Assembly: GCA_008360975.2 (NCBI GenBank)
Contig: CM039183.1
Location: 36,261,850 to 36,325,849 of the forward strand
Origin: Lichenostomus cassidix
Taxonomy: Eukaryota; Chordata; Aves; Passeriformes; Meliphagidae
Length of the DNA stretch: 64,000 nt
Direction: 5' to 3'
Below, piece by piece: positions 26,201-37,882 of the stretch (position 1 is its first letter; each line of letters starts with the position of its first letter). The notes beneath the pieces were generated by a model. The model was not told the origin of the DNA and did no database searches. It saw only the letters and a program-made list of their open reading frames with translations. A program made the translations under genes and the position numbers.

Positions 26201-29200
26201 AATTTAGCTTTCAGAGGAAAAGAGGAGAGCTGAGTCCAGCCCCATTAGACTTTATCTCAAATAGGAAGCAAAGAAATAGAGGGCCTTCATACAGGTATCC
26301 TAGGGAAAAAACTTCTGATGAGAAAAATTAAATTTGGAGATTTGCACTTTTTATCTTTTGCTTTTAGCAAAGCTGTCAATGGTTCTAACAATACCAAAGG
26401 CTTAAGATTATGCTCTACACAAAGGAAGGACACGAGTTTAATTTTACTCTTTTTTAGTCTGTAATAAAAGGTACCAGGATCTCTGCTGTCTTTGACAACA
26501 AAGATAGAGTGTCACTTTTCACGTTCAAAAAAGCTTGCCATTTGCAAGAGTGGAACATATTTTATCCCAAAGTACTTTTCTCTAGAAATGAATCTGATAT
26601 ATTGCTAAAATATCATACTGAACAGCTCATATGTGATTGATATACTTCTTATTATTTTTAATATTATTAGAATATTTTCCTTAGAGAAACATTTTGCGTT
26701 CTTATCTCTGTAATTTTTGGCTCCAGTCTGCGCTCCTTAATCACTAATATGAGACATTATGATTTGACAGGAACAAAATAAAAATCAGAGTTATGCACAA
26801 AGCTGAGAATAAATGTTAAAATGTACTGCCAATCCACAGACTTGATATGAATTGTGTCTTTGCAGAGCTTTTTATTTCAAAGCCTTGTAAAAAAGCAATT
26901 CTGAGACCTTGCTGAGAGCAGATCACATTTTTAGATACCTAACCTAAAAGAGGACTTAAAGGTCATCAAGCCTGATTACATTCTGTTCAACACAATACAG
27001 TGCAGCCATGTGTAAATTATTATTGAGCAAATTATGGATGATTCATGGCAAATTTTTCATTAGAATGTAATGGCTCCGTTGCTGTAAAGTCAACATTATG
27101 ATCTACAGTTACTTCTTAGAGCTCTTTCTATTAAACTAAACAGGAGGTGAGATGCTTTTATTTGTTCCATTTATGTCTGTATGCAATATATCCAATAACA
27201 AAATTACATTCAAAACTGCCTATCCCTCTGCTATTTCAAAGCCCTCAATCACAAATTTAACACAAAGGTTGTTTCTTACAATACCTAAAAACTTTGCTGT
27301 TATCACTATATTTGTTTTGTCAAGGTAGGATTATCATAAATAAATACAAATTCTTATAATTTACTTAAGCACTACTTTCTGTCAATCTGCATCCATATTT
27401 TCCACTCTGATCATCACAGCTCTCTATTTACTTCTTAAAGGTTACAGAAAAATATCCTTGCCTGCTCTTTAGAAGATAGCCACTTCAAAGACTCTTTTGA
27501 AAATGAACAGCCTTTAACAATGTTTGATACAAAGCCAGAAAAGGGCATGGACTAAGTAAGGGAGAGGGAATGCTTAAGTTAGCACTGTGGGAAATAAATG
27601 CCAAAAATGCAGTTTATCACACAAACAAAATTCTCTTTTCCCCAAATAACTCTCTGCTCCATGCATGTATATAGCCAACACCCTTCAGTGCTGATTATCC
27701 GTAAAAAAAAGTCTTTGAAACCCCGTTGTCAACATATCAACTACTTCTTACTTCAGTACTCAGACGTTGTGCTGTTTGGGGTCAGATGGGGACTGGAGCT
27801 TATGATGAGCTTCTGGATCTGAGTTTTGGCATTGCAAGTGTCTGGGTGTTTGGTTTACAGATTTGAATGCCTCTCTTCAGAAGAAAGAGAGCAGATGCTG
27901 CACCCAGTCATCTTCTGTTGGTTTAGCAGCAGGCAAGAACACAGCACTGTGTTTCTATATTTGACTGTGATTTGGATTAGAAAAAAATTGAATGCTTAAA
28001 AAAAATAAAAAAGAAGAGAAAAAACCCAAAAGACTGCCATTGACAGAGGAGGGAAAATTATCAAAGATCACTATTGTATAACTACCAAGAAAACAAGCTT
28101 TTAAACAGAATAAGGGAAAATAAGAGAATGAAATAGTTTTGGGATAGCTTTTTGTCATAACTTAAATAGATTATAACTATTTACCTTAACAGCAACATAA
28201 AGCCAAATTCTTTATTAAAAAAAAAACTAAAATTTGAGTAATTTCCACAAACAATCTTATACAAGACAACTAACTACAACTATGAATTACAAAATATAGT
28301 ATTTCAAGGGTTTCAAGGGATAATTTTGGCTCTGTTTGCATGTGGGAGGGAAGCATGACAGTAACAAACTCTGTCTAAAAACATTTATGTCACACATTAT
28401 CATACTAGAGGAGAATGTGAGATGACTAAAGTGAGAATCCCAAGTGGAATATTTCCAGATCTTTCTGGTTTTGTAATGGAGCAATGGACAGGATTTTAAG
28501 AACTGTAAAAACTTCTAATTTATACACCCAAATTTATTGCTAATGTCCTCTCTGGTACTTGGAAAAAATTTTAATCTAAAAATAATTTTTACAATCCTGA
28601 CTTCCAGGGTAGCTTTATACTAAAAATTAAGCTAATTACAAATAGTAATTCAATATTAATTGTGGTTACCTGGCTGTAGAAAATACACTTTGGATACTGA
28701 ACACTAGGAGTTTACATAATATTTACTTAATAAAAAGGATCTTATTTTGCAGATGGTAAATCAGTGGGTGAGTGGATAATCTGCAAAAGTCGATCCCATT
28801 TTCCATTTTTTGTATACATAACTAGAAATTTAGTTGTAATCTGCTTCCATCTCCCACATTAAAATTCCTTAAGACTTTAAATAATATTAATTACTACCAA
28901 GAAATTCGAGGGATTTTATCAGCTCATGTTTCCTCATTTTACTTGAGTGGAAGAAAAGTAGTCCATCTGTGAAGAATTATTACTATCAGAGCAATCCTGT
29001 GAGTAATGTGGAATAAAGCCATTTCACAGTAATGTGTGCCCTGAAAATAGCTCTGATTCAGCAAGATATTCAACTGAATGCTTAAGACTTACATATAGTG
29101 CCATTGGCCTGGGCAGCTGTATGGTGAAAATGGAATAGTATTTTAAATGGATATCTGTAAAGGAAAAGACTCAAACCCCTGTCTGTGGTTGTATTTCCCC

Positions 29201-30032
29201 TTGTCTCATTCTAATTCAACCTCGGACTAAACTCTAAGCTAAACAAAAAGTAATGCACAATCTAGAATCTTGGTTTCTGGAAATAAGCAAACAGTATTTC
29301 ATAAACTTCTGTTTCATGAAATTGAAATGTCAATTATTCAATGAGCTTTTTGTAATGCATTCCAAAAATTAATCTTCTAAAAATCCACCCATGTTTTTTT
29401 CTAATGAAAAACTAATCAGACAAATAAAAAAGCAAACAAATCTAAATGATGAAGTTAATATAGCCTTGAGAATAAGGTTTGTGATCATATTACCATATCT
29501 CAGCTTTCCCTCTCCTGCACTGCCAGCCCCCCTGTTAGTTAATAAAAGTTTCTGGTTTAGTTGTCCAGGGGCATTTATAATATCTAAAATTGATCTGTAA
29601 CTCCACAGTTTTTAAAATAATATACACAAAATCATTGACAATAACTTGCTCTGTCAATTACTAATGTATTACCTCTAATGCAAGTAATTCTTTATATAAC
29701 CAGTGTATTCTTAAAAGGCCTAATCCAGCAAGTCAAGCACAGGTTAACTTTTAAACATAAAAACACTCCCCATTGAAATAATGAACTTTGCTGCACCTGG
29801 GTTGGAGCCAAATATGCTTCATGAGCCTTATTCAGCTCCCTGAACTTACATAGCTGCTGTACATTTGAAGGTACCACTGAAGGGAGAAACATGCACAGTA
29901 AACTTTGCCATGGATACCAACATCTGCAGCATTGTGCTTTCAGGAATTTCTCTGAACCTGTGAGGTATGCTAGCTCCCTGAAGGTAATGAGAAGTCCATG
30001 TAGCTTAAATAGGAAATGAATTTCTGATATAT

Positions 30033-30059
30033 TGTCTTGGTTTGATTCAAACCAAGACA
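30033..30059. repeat. Perfect palindrome, possible collapsed element ends
   Basis: tgtcttggtttga (30033-30045) and its exact complement tcaaaccaagaca (30047-30059) flank a single T. The arm starts TG and the partner ends CA, like LTR ends, and resembles the start of some avian LTRs, so it may be the fused ends of a deleted element. It could equally be a chance or hairpin-derived palindrome. Confidence 0.8.
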
Positions 30060-31344
30060 TATATTTAACAAAGCAAAGATAATTTGCAGAAAAACAATGA
30101 GTTATGATGCATTATAAAGCAGTGACAACAGTGAACAGAATCTCATCTACAATAATCTGGAGTATCTTGTCAAAAGATCCCAACTCTGACCCAACAAACG
30201 TATTCTACATTTGCATGGCCTACTGTTTCTCATCTTTTCCCCTATTAAACTATTTTGCTATTGTTTATAACAATTTGTCTCAGAATACTTTCATTAATGT
30301 TTTTAATATTTATGTTTTCTGTGGATAATAACTGAGAGTCATAGCTGAGGCTAGTCCAAAATAAATTCTAGCTTTATGTTTGTTTTATCTGTAATTGAAT
30401 TGTAATAGCTTTCTACTTGGCCACGAGAGTAATTAAAATAAAGCTGAAGTATCCTATAACATAGAGACTTCCACCTAAACAGTATTTTTAATGGAGTATT
30501 TGTGTAGGTTCTCAGATATTGTAGAAAGGAATTTCATTAATAAAACAAAGAGGTATTTCAACTAAGGAACTGTTTAGAACAAGCATCTTGATAATCAATG
30601 CTTCTGATATATTAAGAAACATAGTTTAATGGAGACAGCTGGAAATCCATGGAAGAAATTTATCACCACAATCAACGTTATTTGCTTACTACACAGATGA
30701 AACGCGTTTCCAAGAATGGTTGCATGTGTCCATACATTTGTATCTTTCCCTTAAAAATCACAAGGATTACTTCCTATTTATTTCCTTCTTTCTGAAATAA
30801 AAGCATAGGGTGGCAGGGAGATCAAATGAATCACAGTTTTATGCAACTGTGCATCTCCGTAAAAAGTTATCAAATTCAAAGCTGTCTATAAAGTATCTAC
30901 ACTGTCAGACCATGACCACAACATCTCTTTGGTCCTAAAAGAGAGGATGTGCCATTAGAGAGAAAGAAAAAAATTTAAAAAGCAGAAGCCACAATCAGAT
31001 TATTACACAGGGGCTGGCAGTTTGTTTAACTCCAAGCACATTTGCGGGTTTTATCATACAGGCAAAATGGCAGATTTTATTGTAATAAAAAGCAACTGCA
31101 TACATTTTTTATCTATCTGTGGTTTTTTCCATTACTTCGGAAGGGGAGGAAAACCTCAAACCCAACAATTCAAACCAAATTGTGTTTCTGGGTACTAAAG
31201 TATCCTTCCAGGCCCTTGCAACTTGTTAGCAAAAATCCTAAAACATTGCATAATAAAATCCCCCACATTGCAAGGAAAACAAAAATTCCATCTTCATAAT
31301 CCTTTCAAAATGCCCACACAATTACAGAAATGAAGTAGGAAGCA

Positions 31345-31600
31345 ATCTTTAGAAATCATCTAGAACAAGCACCCTGCTCTAAGTAGGATCAGCTGGAGCC
31401 TGATGCCCAAGTTTGTGTCCAGTTGTGTTTTCAGTATCTCCAAGGATGGACACTCAACAACCTCTTTGGAAAATCTGTTTCCAATTATGCCCATGCCTCT
31501 TGTGCTGTCACTGGACACCACTGGAAAGACAATGTCTCAGTCTCCTTCATGTACTCCCATCAGCTGTTTATACATACATTATTTCTATGTTAAACACTGA
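31345..31600 (-). mobile_element. CR1 LINE fragment, reverse orientation
   Basis: This is a decayed CR1 tail region on the minus strand. The plus strand shows 'tctagaacaagcaccctgct', 'ctccaaggatggacactcaa' and 'ctctttggaaaatctgttcc'-like text, the usual inverted order of CR1 3' ORF2 sequence. The very end of the tail is degraded, so the limits are approximate. Confidence 0.75.
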
Positions 31601-31640
31601 AATTAAAGTCAGGTTTAATATGGTGTTTTCATATTCATCT

Positions 31641-31985
31641 CTGAATTCTTAAGTCTCCTCTTTTTTACTATGATTTTACTCTCTTATAATTTTTTACAGT
31701 GTCCTCCTTTTCCCACAGTTTGCTATTTGCTTCTCTCCCTCACTGTCTACTCTTTGCTTCCTTGCCCAATAGCCTTTGCTCAATGGTCTATCAGTTTCCC
31801 CCACTAACACTCATTTCTTTTCATCTCCTTCTGTCTTGGATGGTCCTGTACCAACTTTCCTTGCCTCTGTTCTCTCCTCATTTTCTTACTCTTCCCTCCA
31901 CTCCCAAATTTCACTTATTGCTCTCTTTTTTTCTCCCTCAGCCAAGATCATTACTTTTCACAGTTCCACCAGCTCTCATCAATCC
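31641..31985. repeat. Pyrimidine-rich tract, about 345 bases
   Basis: The plus strand is dominated by C and T (runs such as 'cttctctccctcactgtct' and 'ttttctccctcag'), with few purine stretches. The composition keeps two overlapping plus frames open for about 90 codons with Ser, Leu, Pro and Phe; these are compositional artefacts. A near repeat 'tttgcttctctccctc' / 'tttgcttccttgcc' suggests local duplication. Confidence 0.75.
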
Positions 31986-34900
31986 CTTGTAGAGACAGAA
32001 GAGAGGAAACAGCAGACACTGCATGTCAGAAACCTTTCTGCGTAATGAGCTCTGTCATGATTAAGATTCACTTGCTGGATAAAGCTAAGTAAATCTATAA
32101 AATAACCACATGCTTATCTCCTGTAGAAATACAGGGCTTCCCCTCCAAAGAGGATATGTGAGGGTTTACTGGCAGGTGAGCAGCGAGGGGTCCAGGGGTG
32201 GCTTGGTGGTGGCAGCAGAACAGCATGAGTGTGGCAGCTGACTAATTATGCTGCAAAGAGCTCGGCTGGTTTTCAATTCCCTTTCTGCATTTTATCAGAA
32301 GATGTGTTGGAGTCTGCAGAACAGAATGTAGATGATCCTTGGAGATATTTTTTTGCTGTTCCTTCAAGTGAGGAAAAGAAAGAGTCTTTTACAAGGGCTA
32401 GCTCCTGCTGCTTGCCCTAGAAGCTGCCTTCATCATTTAAGGTCTAGCCAAGGAGTTCGGAAAGAAAAGGCTTAAGGACAACCAGAAGACAAAGGTTGAA
32501 TCTCACATAACCTCTTAGGAAACTATTACAATAAACAGCTAAAGAATTACAGAGTAAATTACCTAGAAAGAGAATGACCCTATAAATAATTTCCTAACTT
32601 ACACAGTGATGTGCTTTACAACCTCCAAATAATTGCTTTGCATATGATACAACAAATATAATAAAAACATTAATTACATAGAAACATTCTAAAAATGCAT
32701 GTAACTTTGAAACCTTTTACATCAACTTTTCCTCAACTCATATTCACTTTTTAACATGTGAAATTTCATCAGGAATGTCTCAGCCCATTTTACTTCTAAG
32801 GTAAAGTGTGTTCCATGCAATTTGCTACATAAAGCACCTTTCAGATAAAATGTTAAAAGCTAATAATGATCACAAGCACTAAGGAGCAGAAATTCTAATA
32901 GACCTAAAAAGAATTGTACCTGCTCAGCACCTTTAAAATAGTGTGCACACCAAGGCAACACTGCACAATTTGTGTGTACATAATTATTATCTTACACTCT
33001 TAAAAAGTCATTCCTGTGACTCACTTTAGAAGTCAACGTGATGTGAAGTCAGAAGCATTTGGAGCATCCTGCATGCCTTCAATTTTATAATCAACACCTT
33101 AAAAAGCCCTCCCCAAACAATAAGGTGCAGTTACACCAATTTCTCTGTGTAACAGTTCCTCTGTCCCCACTGAAGAGTTTCATGCCCCATTTCTCTGTCT
33201 GCTTGCACCACTCTGACCTACAAATCAGGCACTTCTCTGAGATGGGAAAAGTCATACCTGAAACTCCTCTACAGTTAAGGCTCTTTATTTCTCTGCACCT
33301 TAGTTTAACCATCTGCAAAATATACAGGATAATAATTCTGTGTCACAGCGTGACCACAGTTTTACACAATTTGAATTAAGTACTGAGCAATGATTTAAAA
33401 AAATATCAACATATATGGGAAGCTATTTGAGATATTTGAAAGTAAGATGGAAAGGTCACCACAGCACATAAAAAATACAAGAAAATAATGTGTATATCAA
33501 AAAATCATGTTTAATTTCTGCATTCCCCTATTATCAAGAGAGAGAGAAAGAGATAGAAAAAATTGTGAACAGAAAAAGAAAGCATACCCAGTATTTCACT
33601 TCAAATGTCAGTATATACATGCAAAAGATATTTGTGGTAGTGTCTTTGGATGGCAAAGAATGGTCCTTTCCCCAGGCAAATTTGTAAAAGATTCTCCCAG
33701 AGAGGAGCTGGTAAGTTCATTTAAAGAAAGATCCTCTCCATATTGGCATTTCCAAAACACAGTATTTTTTCAGGGTTCATAAGAACAAGGCGTTCAGTAA
33801 GCTAATTTAAAATCTCAAAAGAGCTATAATAGTTAATTTTTTAATTTAAAAAAATCTATATAAGCACATATAGTTTTTAACTTATGAAAAAGGTCTTACT
33901 CTGTCTCTTAACATAACCTGTTCCTTATCTCTGGGGTGTGGAAGAAATGTCTCAGTTTAGACATGATCCACAGAGATAAAATATGTTCCTAAACTGTGAT
34001 TTTTTTAACAAATAGGAAATATAAACTTTTCATTAAAATATTGTGGTTCACTTAATGATATAAATCATACTCTGTTTTGTACCAAAAGTTTGCTGTTTTA
34101 AATGAGATCTGTTGTTCAATTTTGTATCTATTTTTTGAGTTAAGGCTCTTTCAATGGAGTCTGAAATGTATAAACAATATGCAGCTTCCTGTGGCTACAC
34201 AGGCCCTTTCTTGAGAACTTTTTCTTTCCCATGCAAAATATGCAAACAATGAGATAATGATTAAACACCTGCTGTTTTTCCTGATCTGTTTTGATCCAAG
34301 ACAGAGTGTGTTTAGAATTGAGTGTTGTAGGACTTCACCCAATCACCCCAGGGGGTGAGTGCCCACTGTCAAATCACCTATGAGTTTTTACCATATATAA
34401 AGAAAAATTACAGCAATAAATTTCTTCTGTTGCTTTTCACTAGAGTAAGGTGGTGTGCTACATTCCTCCATTCCAGGTACAAGAGCAACTGCTTCCCACA
34501 TTCATTAATAAACCATTTAGTAGCGTATGATGATGCATAATTCCAACACATTTTCTGTAAAAACCTCATTGGATTTGAGCATGATTAAAATCATGCTACC
34601 ACATTACTGCCAGGGGCATATAACCTGCAATGCTTCTGAATAGAAGCTTCTCCTCGCAGATAATTCCTGAACTGTCCACACACAAGTACAGTATGCACTC
34701 TGAATATCCAAATGGTACAAAATATATGCCTTAAGGTATGTGACATGAACATGTAAATCAAGCACCCTTCCCGTGCTGCATCCTTGTGATTGATACAAAC
34801 ATTCCCACTGACTTGAACAGACTTTGGATCACATCCCAAATATTCCCACATGTTTTTTTCAAGTCACTACAGCAATGAAGATATAGATAGAAGCGATTGT

Positions 34901-37016
34901 CTTCTTTCTCTTAGGCTGAAGCCCAAGGACTGCAGGCACAATTCTCAGTTCTTTGGCATGCACCCATGGTCCACAGATCCTCCCTCCGTGCTGCTATGGG
35001 AGGGGGCAGAGACAGGGGCAGGGAGAGAAGAAAATCTGCATTTGATCCTCAGCCTTTAAGGAGCACCTGTTAGGATTTTGCTCCTTTTAGAAATGTAGTA
35101 CAAAGAATTCTCAGGGCTGGAGCTGAAAGTGAATAACTGTGTACTTTTGACTAGTTGCTCAAGGCATGTTTATGCAAGAATCACTTCTCCTAAAAATGCC
35201 ACATGCCCATTGTTATGAGAGAAATAGCACAGAGAATATTCTTGTGTGACTTTAAAAAAAAAAAGGGGAAAAAATCAACAAACGTGGCAGTACAAAAAAT
35301 TATCTGCCTCTCCTGACAGAATTTTTGGTGTTGAAAAAAGGACAGTGAATGAGAAAAGCAGGGAATGACAGTGAGATGGAGTAAAATAGAGGTTTATTAT
35401 TTCTCCCACTTATCTGTGGCACAGCTAAGTCAGCCCCTTGTTGACTCCGGCAGATTTATACAGATGGTGCTTTTTAAACATGAACTGTCCTTGAGTGGTG
35501 CCTCCAGTACATAAGACGTATATTTTACTATAATATCAAGCATTAGTTTCTTGTTTTTGTAGCTTTCCCTCTCCCACACTGTTGTAGAGCAAGGGGCATG
35601 TTTTACTGACCTTTATATCAGTAGCTTTCTCTTTGGGGGATTGAAATTGATGTTTCAGAGGATTGTCCTTGCTTTGTTATTTAAGAGCACAAAGTGCTAT
35701 GACTATAGAAGATGCTGAGGTTACAATTTGCTACATATGGCAACCTCAAAACAGTCAATGTGAACAAAGCCTTGCAAGGTGGTTCTTCCTTCATTGATTT
35801 GCCTTTTTATTTTTCAAAACTGTAACCTTATCAATCTGCTTCTGTACTATGTTGATATTTTACAGTGAGAGTTAAAGGCAGATAAATTTCTACATCCTAG
35901 ATATTTACTGGAAGACTAAGAGGAAGTACCAAGAGTAATTCATACATAAGAATAAATATGTTAAAAAGATGTTACAGTTATCCCAAACTGAATTTTATGG
36001 ACAGTGAATTTTAGAATTATACAGTTGCATCTAAAATTTCACTTAGGCTTTCCTAATCTCAGATTACAAATGCTATAACTGCAGTCTTATAATATCCCAA
36101 AATCACACCATTAATGTTACAGCATGCTCATCTCTGTGTGTCCAGTTTTTTAAAACAGAGTTTAGATCTGGGAGGTATACTTGGGTGTATTATTTCAAAA
36201 TAGTTTGTCTTGACGATAAAGTAGCTGTCACCCAAATCCAAAGATCAAGGGATTGCCATGATCAATGATTGCTGCTACCTTAACTGCCTGACAAATATTG
36301 AAAGAAATTATCTTCCTTAAATTCTGTTTCATGGTAATTAGGTAAGAAGTTAGAATGTCTTTTTTTCTGTCCCTATTGGAGTTTAACTTTTATCTGCAAA
36401 TAATTTAATATTTCTGAGTCAGATCTGAAGCACGGTGGTAGAGCAGATGAAGCGTCTCACCAGAGCTCCCAGGCTTTATTCAGACTTCTGCTGAAATTTG
36501 CTGGGTGTAATTATGATCCTGTTAATTTAGATTGGGAAGTCCCCTGTTTGTGGACACATTGTTAAATGAATGCAACTTTTTTTATCAGTTACAAACAGTA
36601 GTTCACTCTAAGAACATCCTTCAGGATGATCAAGTCTCAGAGATCTTTGTCTTTTTGCCTTTTCCTTTCTATTACCATCACCCATTGCCATATCTAATAA
36701 CTAAACTTGCAATAGTTTAATGAAATTCTGCCCCTTTCATCTTTGTGCTCTCTTAATATATTTGGTAAGACAACTCTAAAATATCTGGAACTTGCCCATA
36801 ATACTTCAATAGTGTTATAAGATACATTCATTTCTTTGATCATTGTGATGGTGTATGCTGTGCAACTGAAAGGAGATAATTCCAACAAGAGCTAATTGCT
36901 AGCAGTCAGGAAAGCAGACAAATACTTTTGAAAGCCCCATTCTCTCACCCTTCAGTAAATTGTGCAGGTGCTATTTGCTCAGGCAATGTTGAGATCAATA
37001 CTGCAATTGTGCAAGA

Positions 37017-37134
37017 CAGAGAGAAGCCAGCTAAGAAATTATGGGGTAAAAAACATGAAGAAACCAGAGATCCTGAGAATGGCAAGGAAAGAAGGTCCCA
37101 AAAGGAGAGAGAGAGGGAGAAAATCAAAGGCTGT
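37017..37134. repeat. Purine-rich tract
   Basis: The plus strand is rich in A and G, ending in 'ggagagagagagggagaaaa'. The overlapping 73-codon frames rich in Lys, Arg and Glu follow from this composition. Confidence 0.6.
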
Positions 37135-37799
37135 CTGCAGGCTGACTGAAGCCCACTTAACAGAAACGGAGTGTTTGGACTAAGACTGACCAGTATGGAT
37201 ACTTGTTTGCATTAAAATCACCTTCTCTTGATATACATTATTCCTACTATTGAATTAAACAATAGTTTGTTTCAAATAAGCTGATTTGGGTGACAAAATT
37301 CATCTTTTCCCAAAAGATACTGCAGGAATAACTCCAACACAACCAGATGTTCTGGACAATTACAACTGGCAGCAAAGATGCAGTAAATTGGTGAGAGAGT
37401 CATAAAAGATGGGGCAGGCAATATTAGATGGAAGAGTGCTATGAAACGTCTTTAAGAAGTACCTGTAATGACACAAACAAATAAATAAAAACTACCTTAA
37501 TGCAGTGGAAAACAGGTTTGGGGTTGGATCTGAATCATAGCCACATTCTGTAAAACCTGAAGTGAACCAATATTACAGTTCTACCTTTTATGTTGAGAAG
37601 ATAGCACAATAAAGAGAAGGAAATCCAGTGTGGAGCTGCTTGGCTAACCTTATCTCTTGAAAATGTTGCTTTCCACAGGAATATTAACTAAATAGCAAAA
37701 ACGCAGAAACAACTTCTATCTGAAAGTCTTTCATCTTCCAGACTTTCAAAGTATAAACAGAAGCATTAAGAAAATCTATTATCTGAGCTGAGACATGTA

Positions 37800-37882
37800 C
37801 CAAAAAACACAAAACCAAAAACCAAAAACCAAAACAAACCCCCAAAAACAAACTAAAGCAAAGCAAACCAAACCAAACCATA
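37800..37882. repeat. CAAAA / CCAAA simple repeat
   Basis: Repeated units 'accaaaaaccaaaaaccaaa' followed by 'caaaccaaaccaaacc'. The minus-strand frame through it encodes an apparent Phe/Leu/Cys-rich peptide that is purely compositional. Confidence 0.88.

Larger units (their letters stand above)
18166..31344. other. Unique intronic DNA, no gene seen
   Basis: This is about 13 kb without a recognisable gene or young transposon. It contains the A/C repeat at 20549, the poly-A at 23223, a less AT-rich stretch at 23340-23740 and the palindrome at 30033. Homeodomain-type TAATTA motifs are frequent, as expected for this base composition. Confidence 0.6.

Noticed and set aside
31699..32045. Two overlapping Ser/Leu/Pro-rich plus-strand frames suggesting a membrane protein
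   Set aside because: They are produced by the pyrimidine-rich tract; stops are rare there because stop codons need purines.
37085..37134. Short GA runs as a microsatellite or GAGA regulatory site
   Set aside because: The pure GA stretch is only about ten bases, too short to call beyond the purine-rich tract already listed.
37684..37881. A Phe/Cys/Leu-rich minus-strand peptide resembling a membrane segment
   Set aside because: It is the translation of a CAAAA/CCAAA simple repeat.
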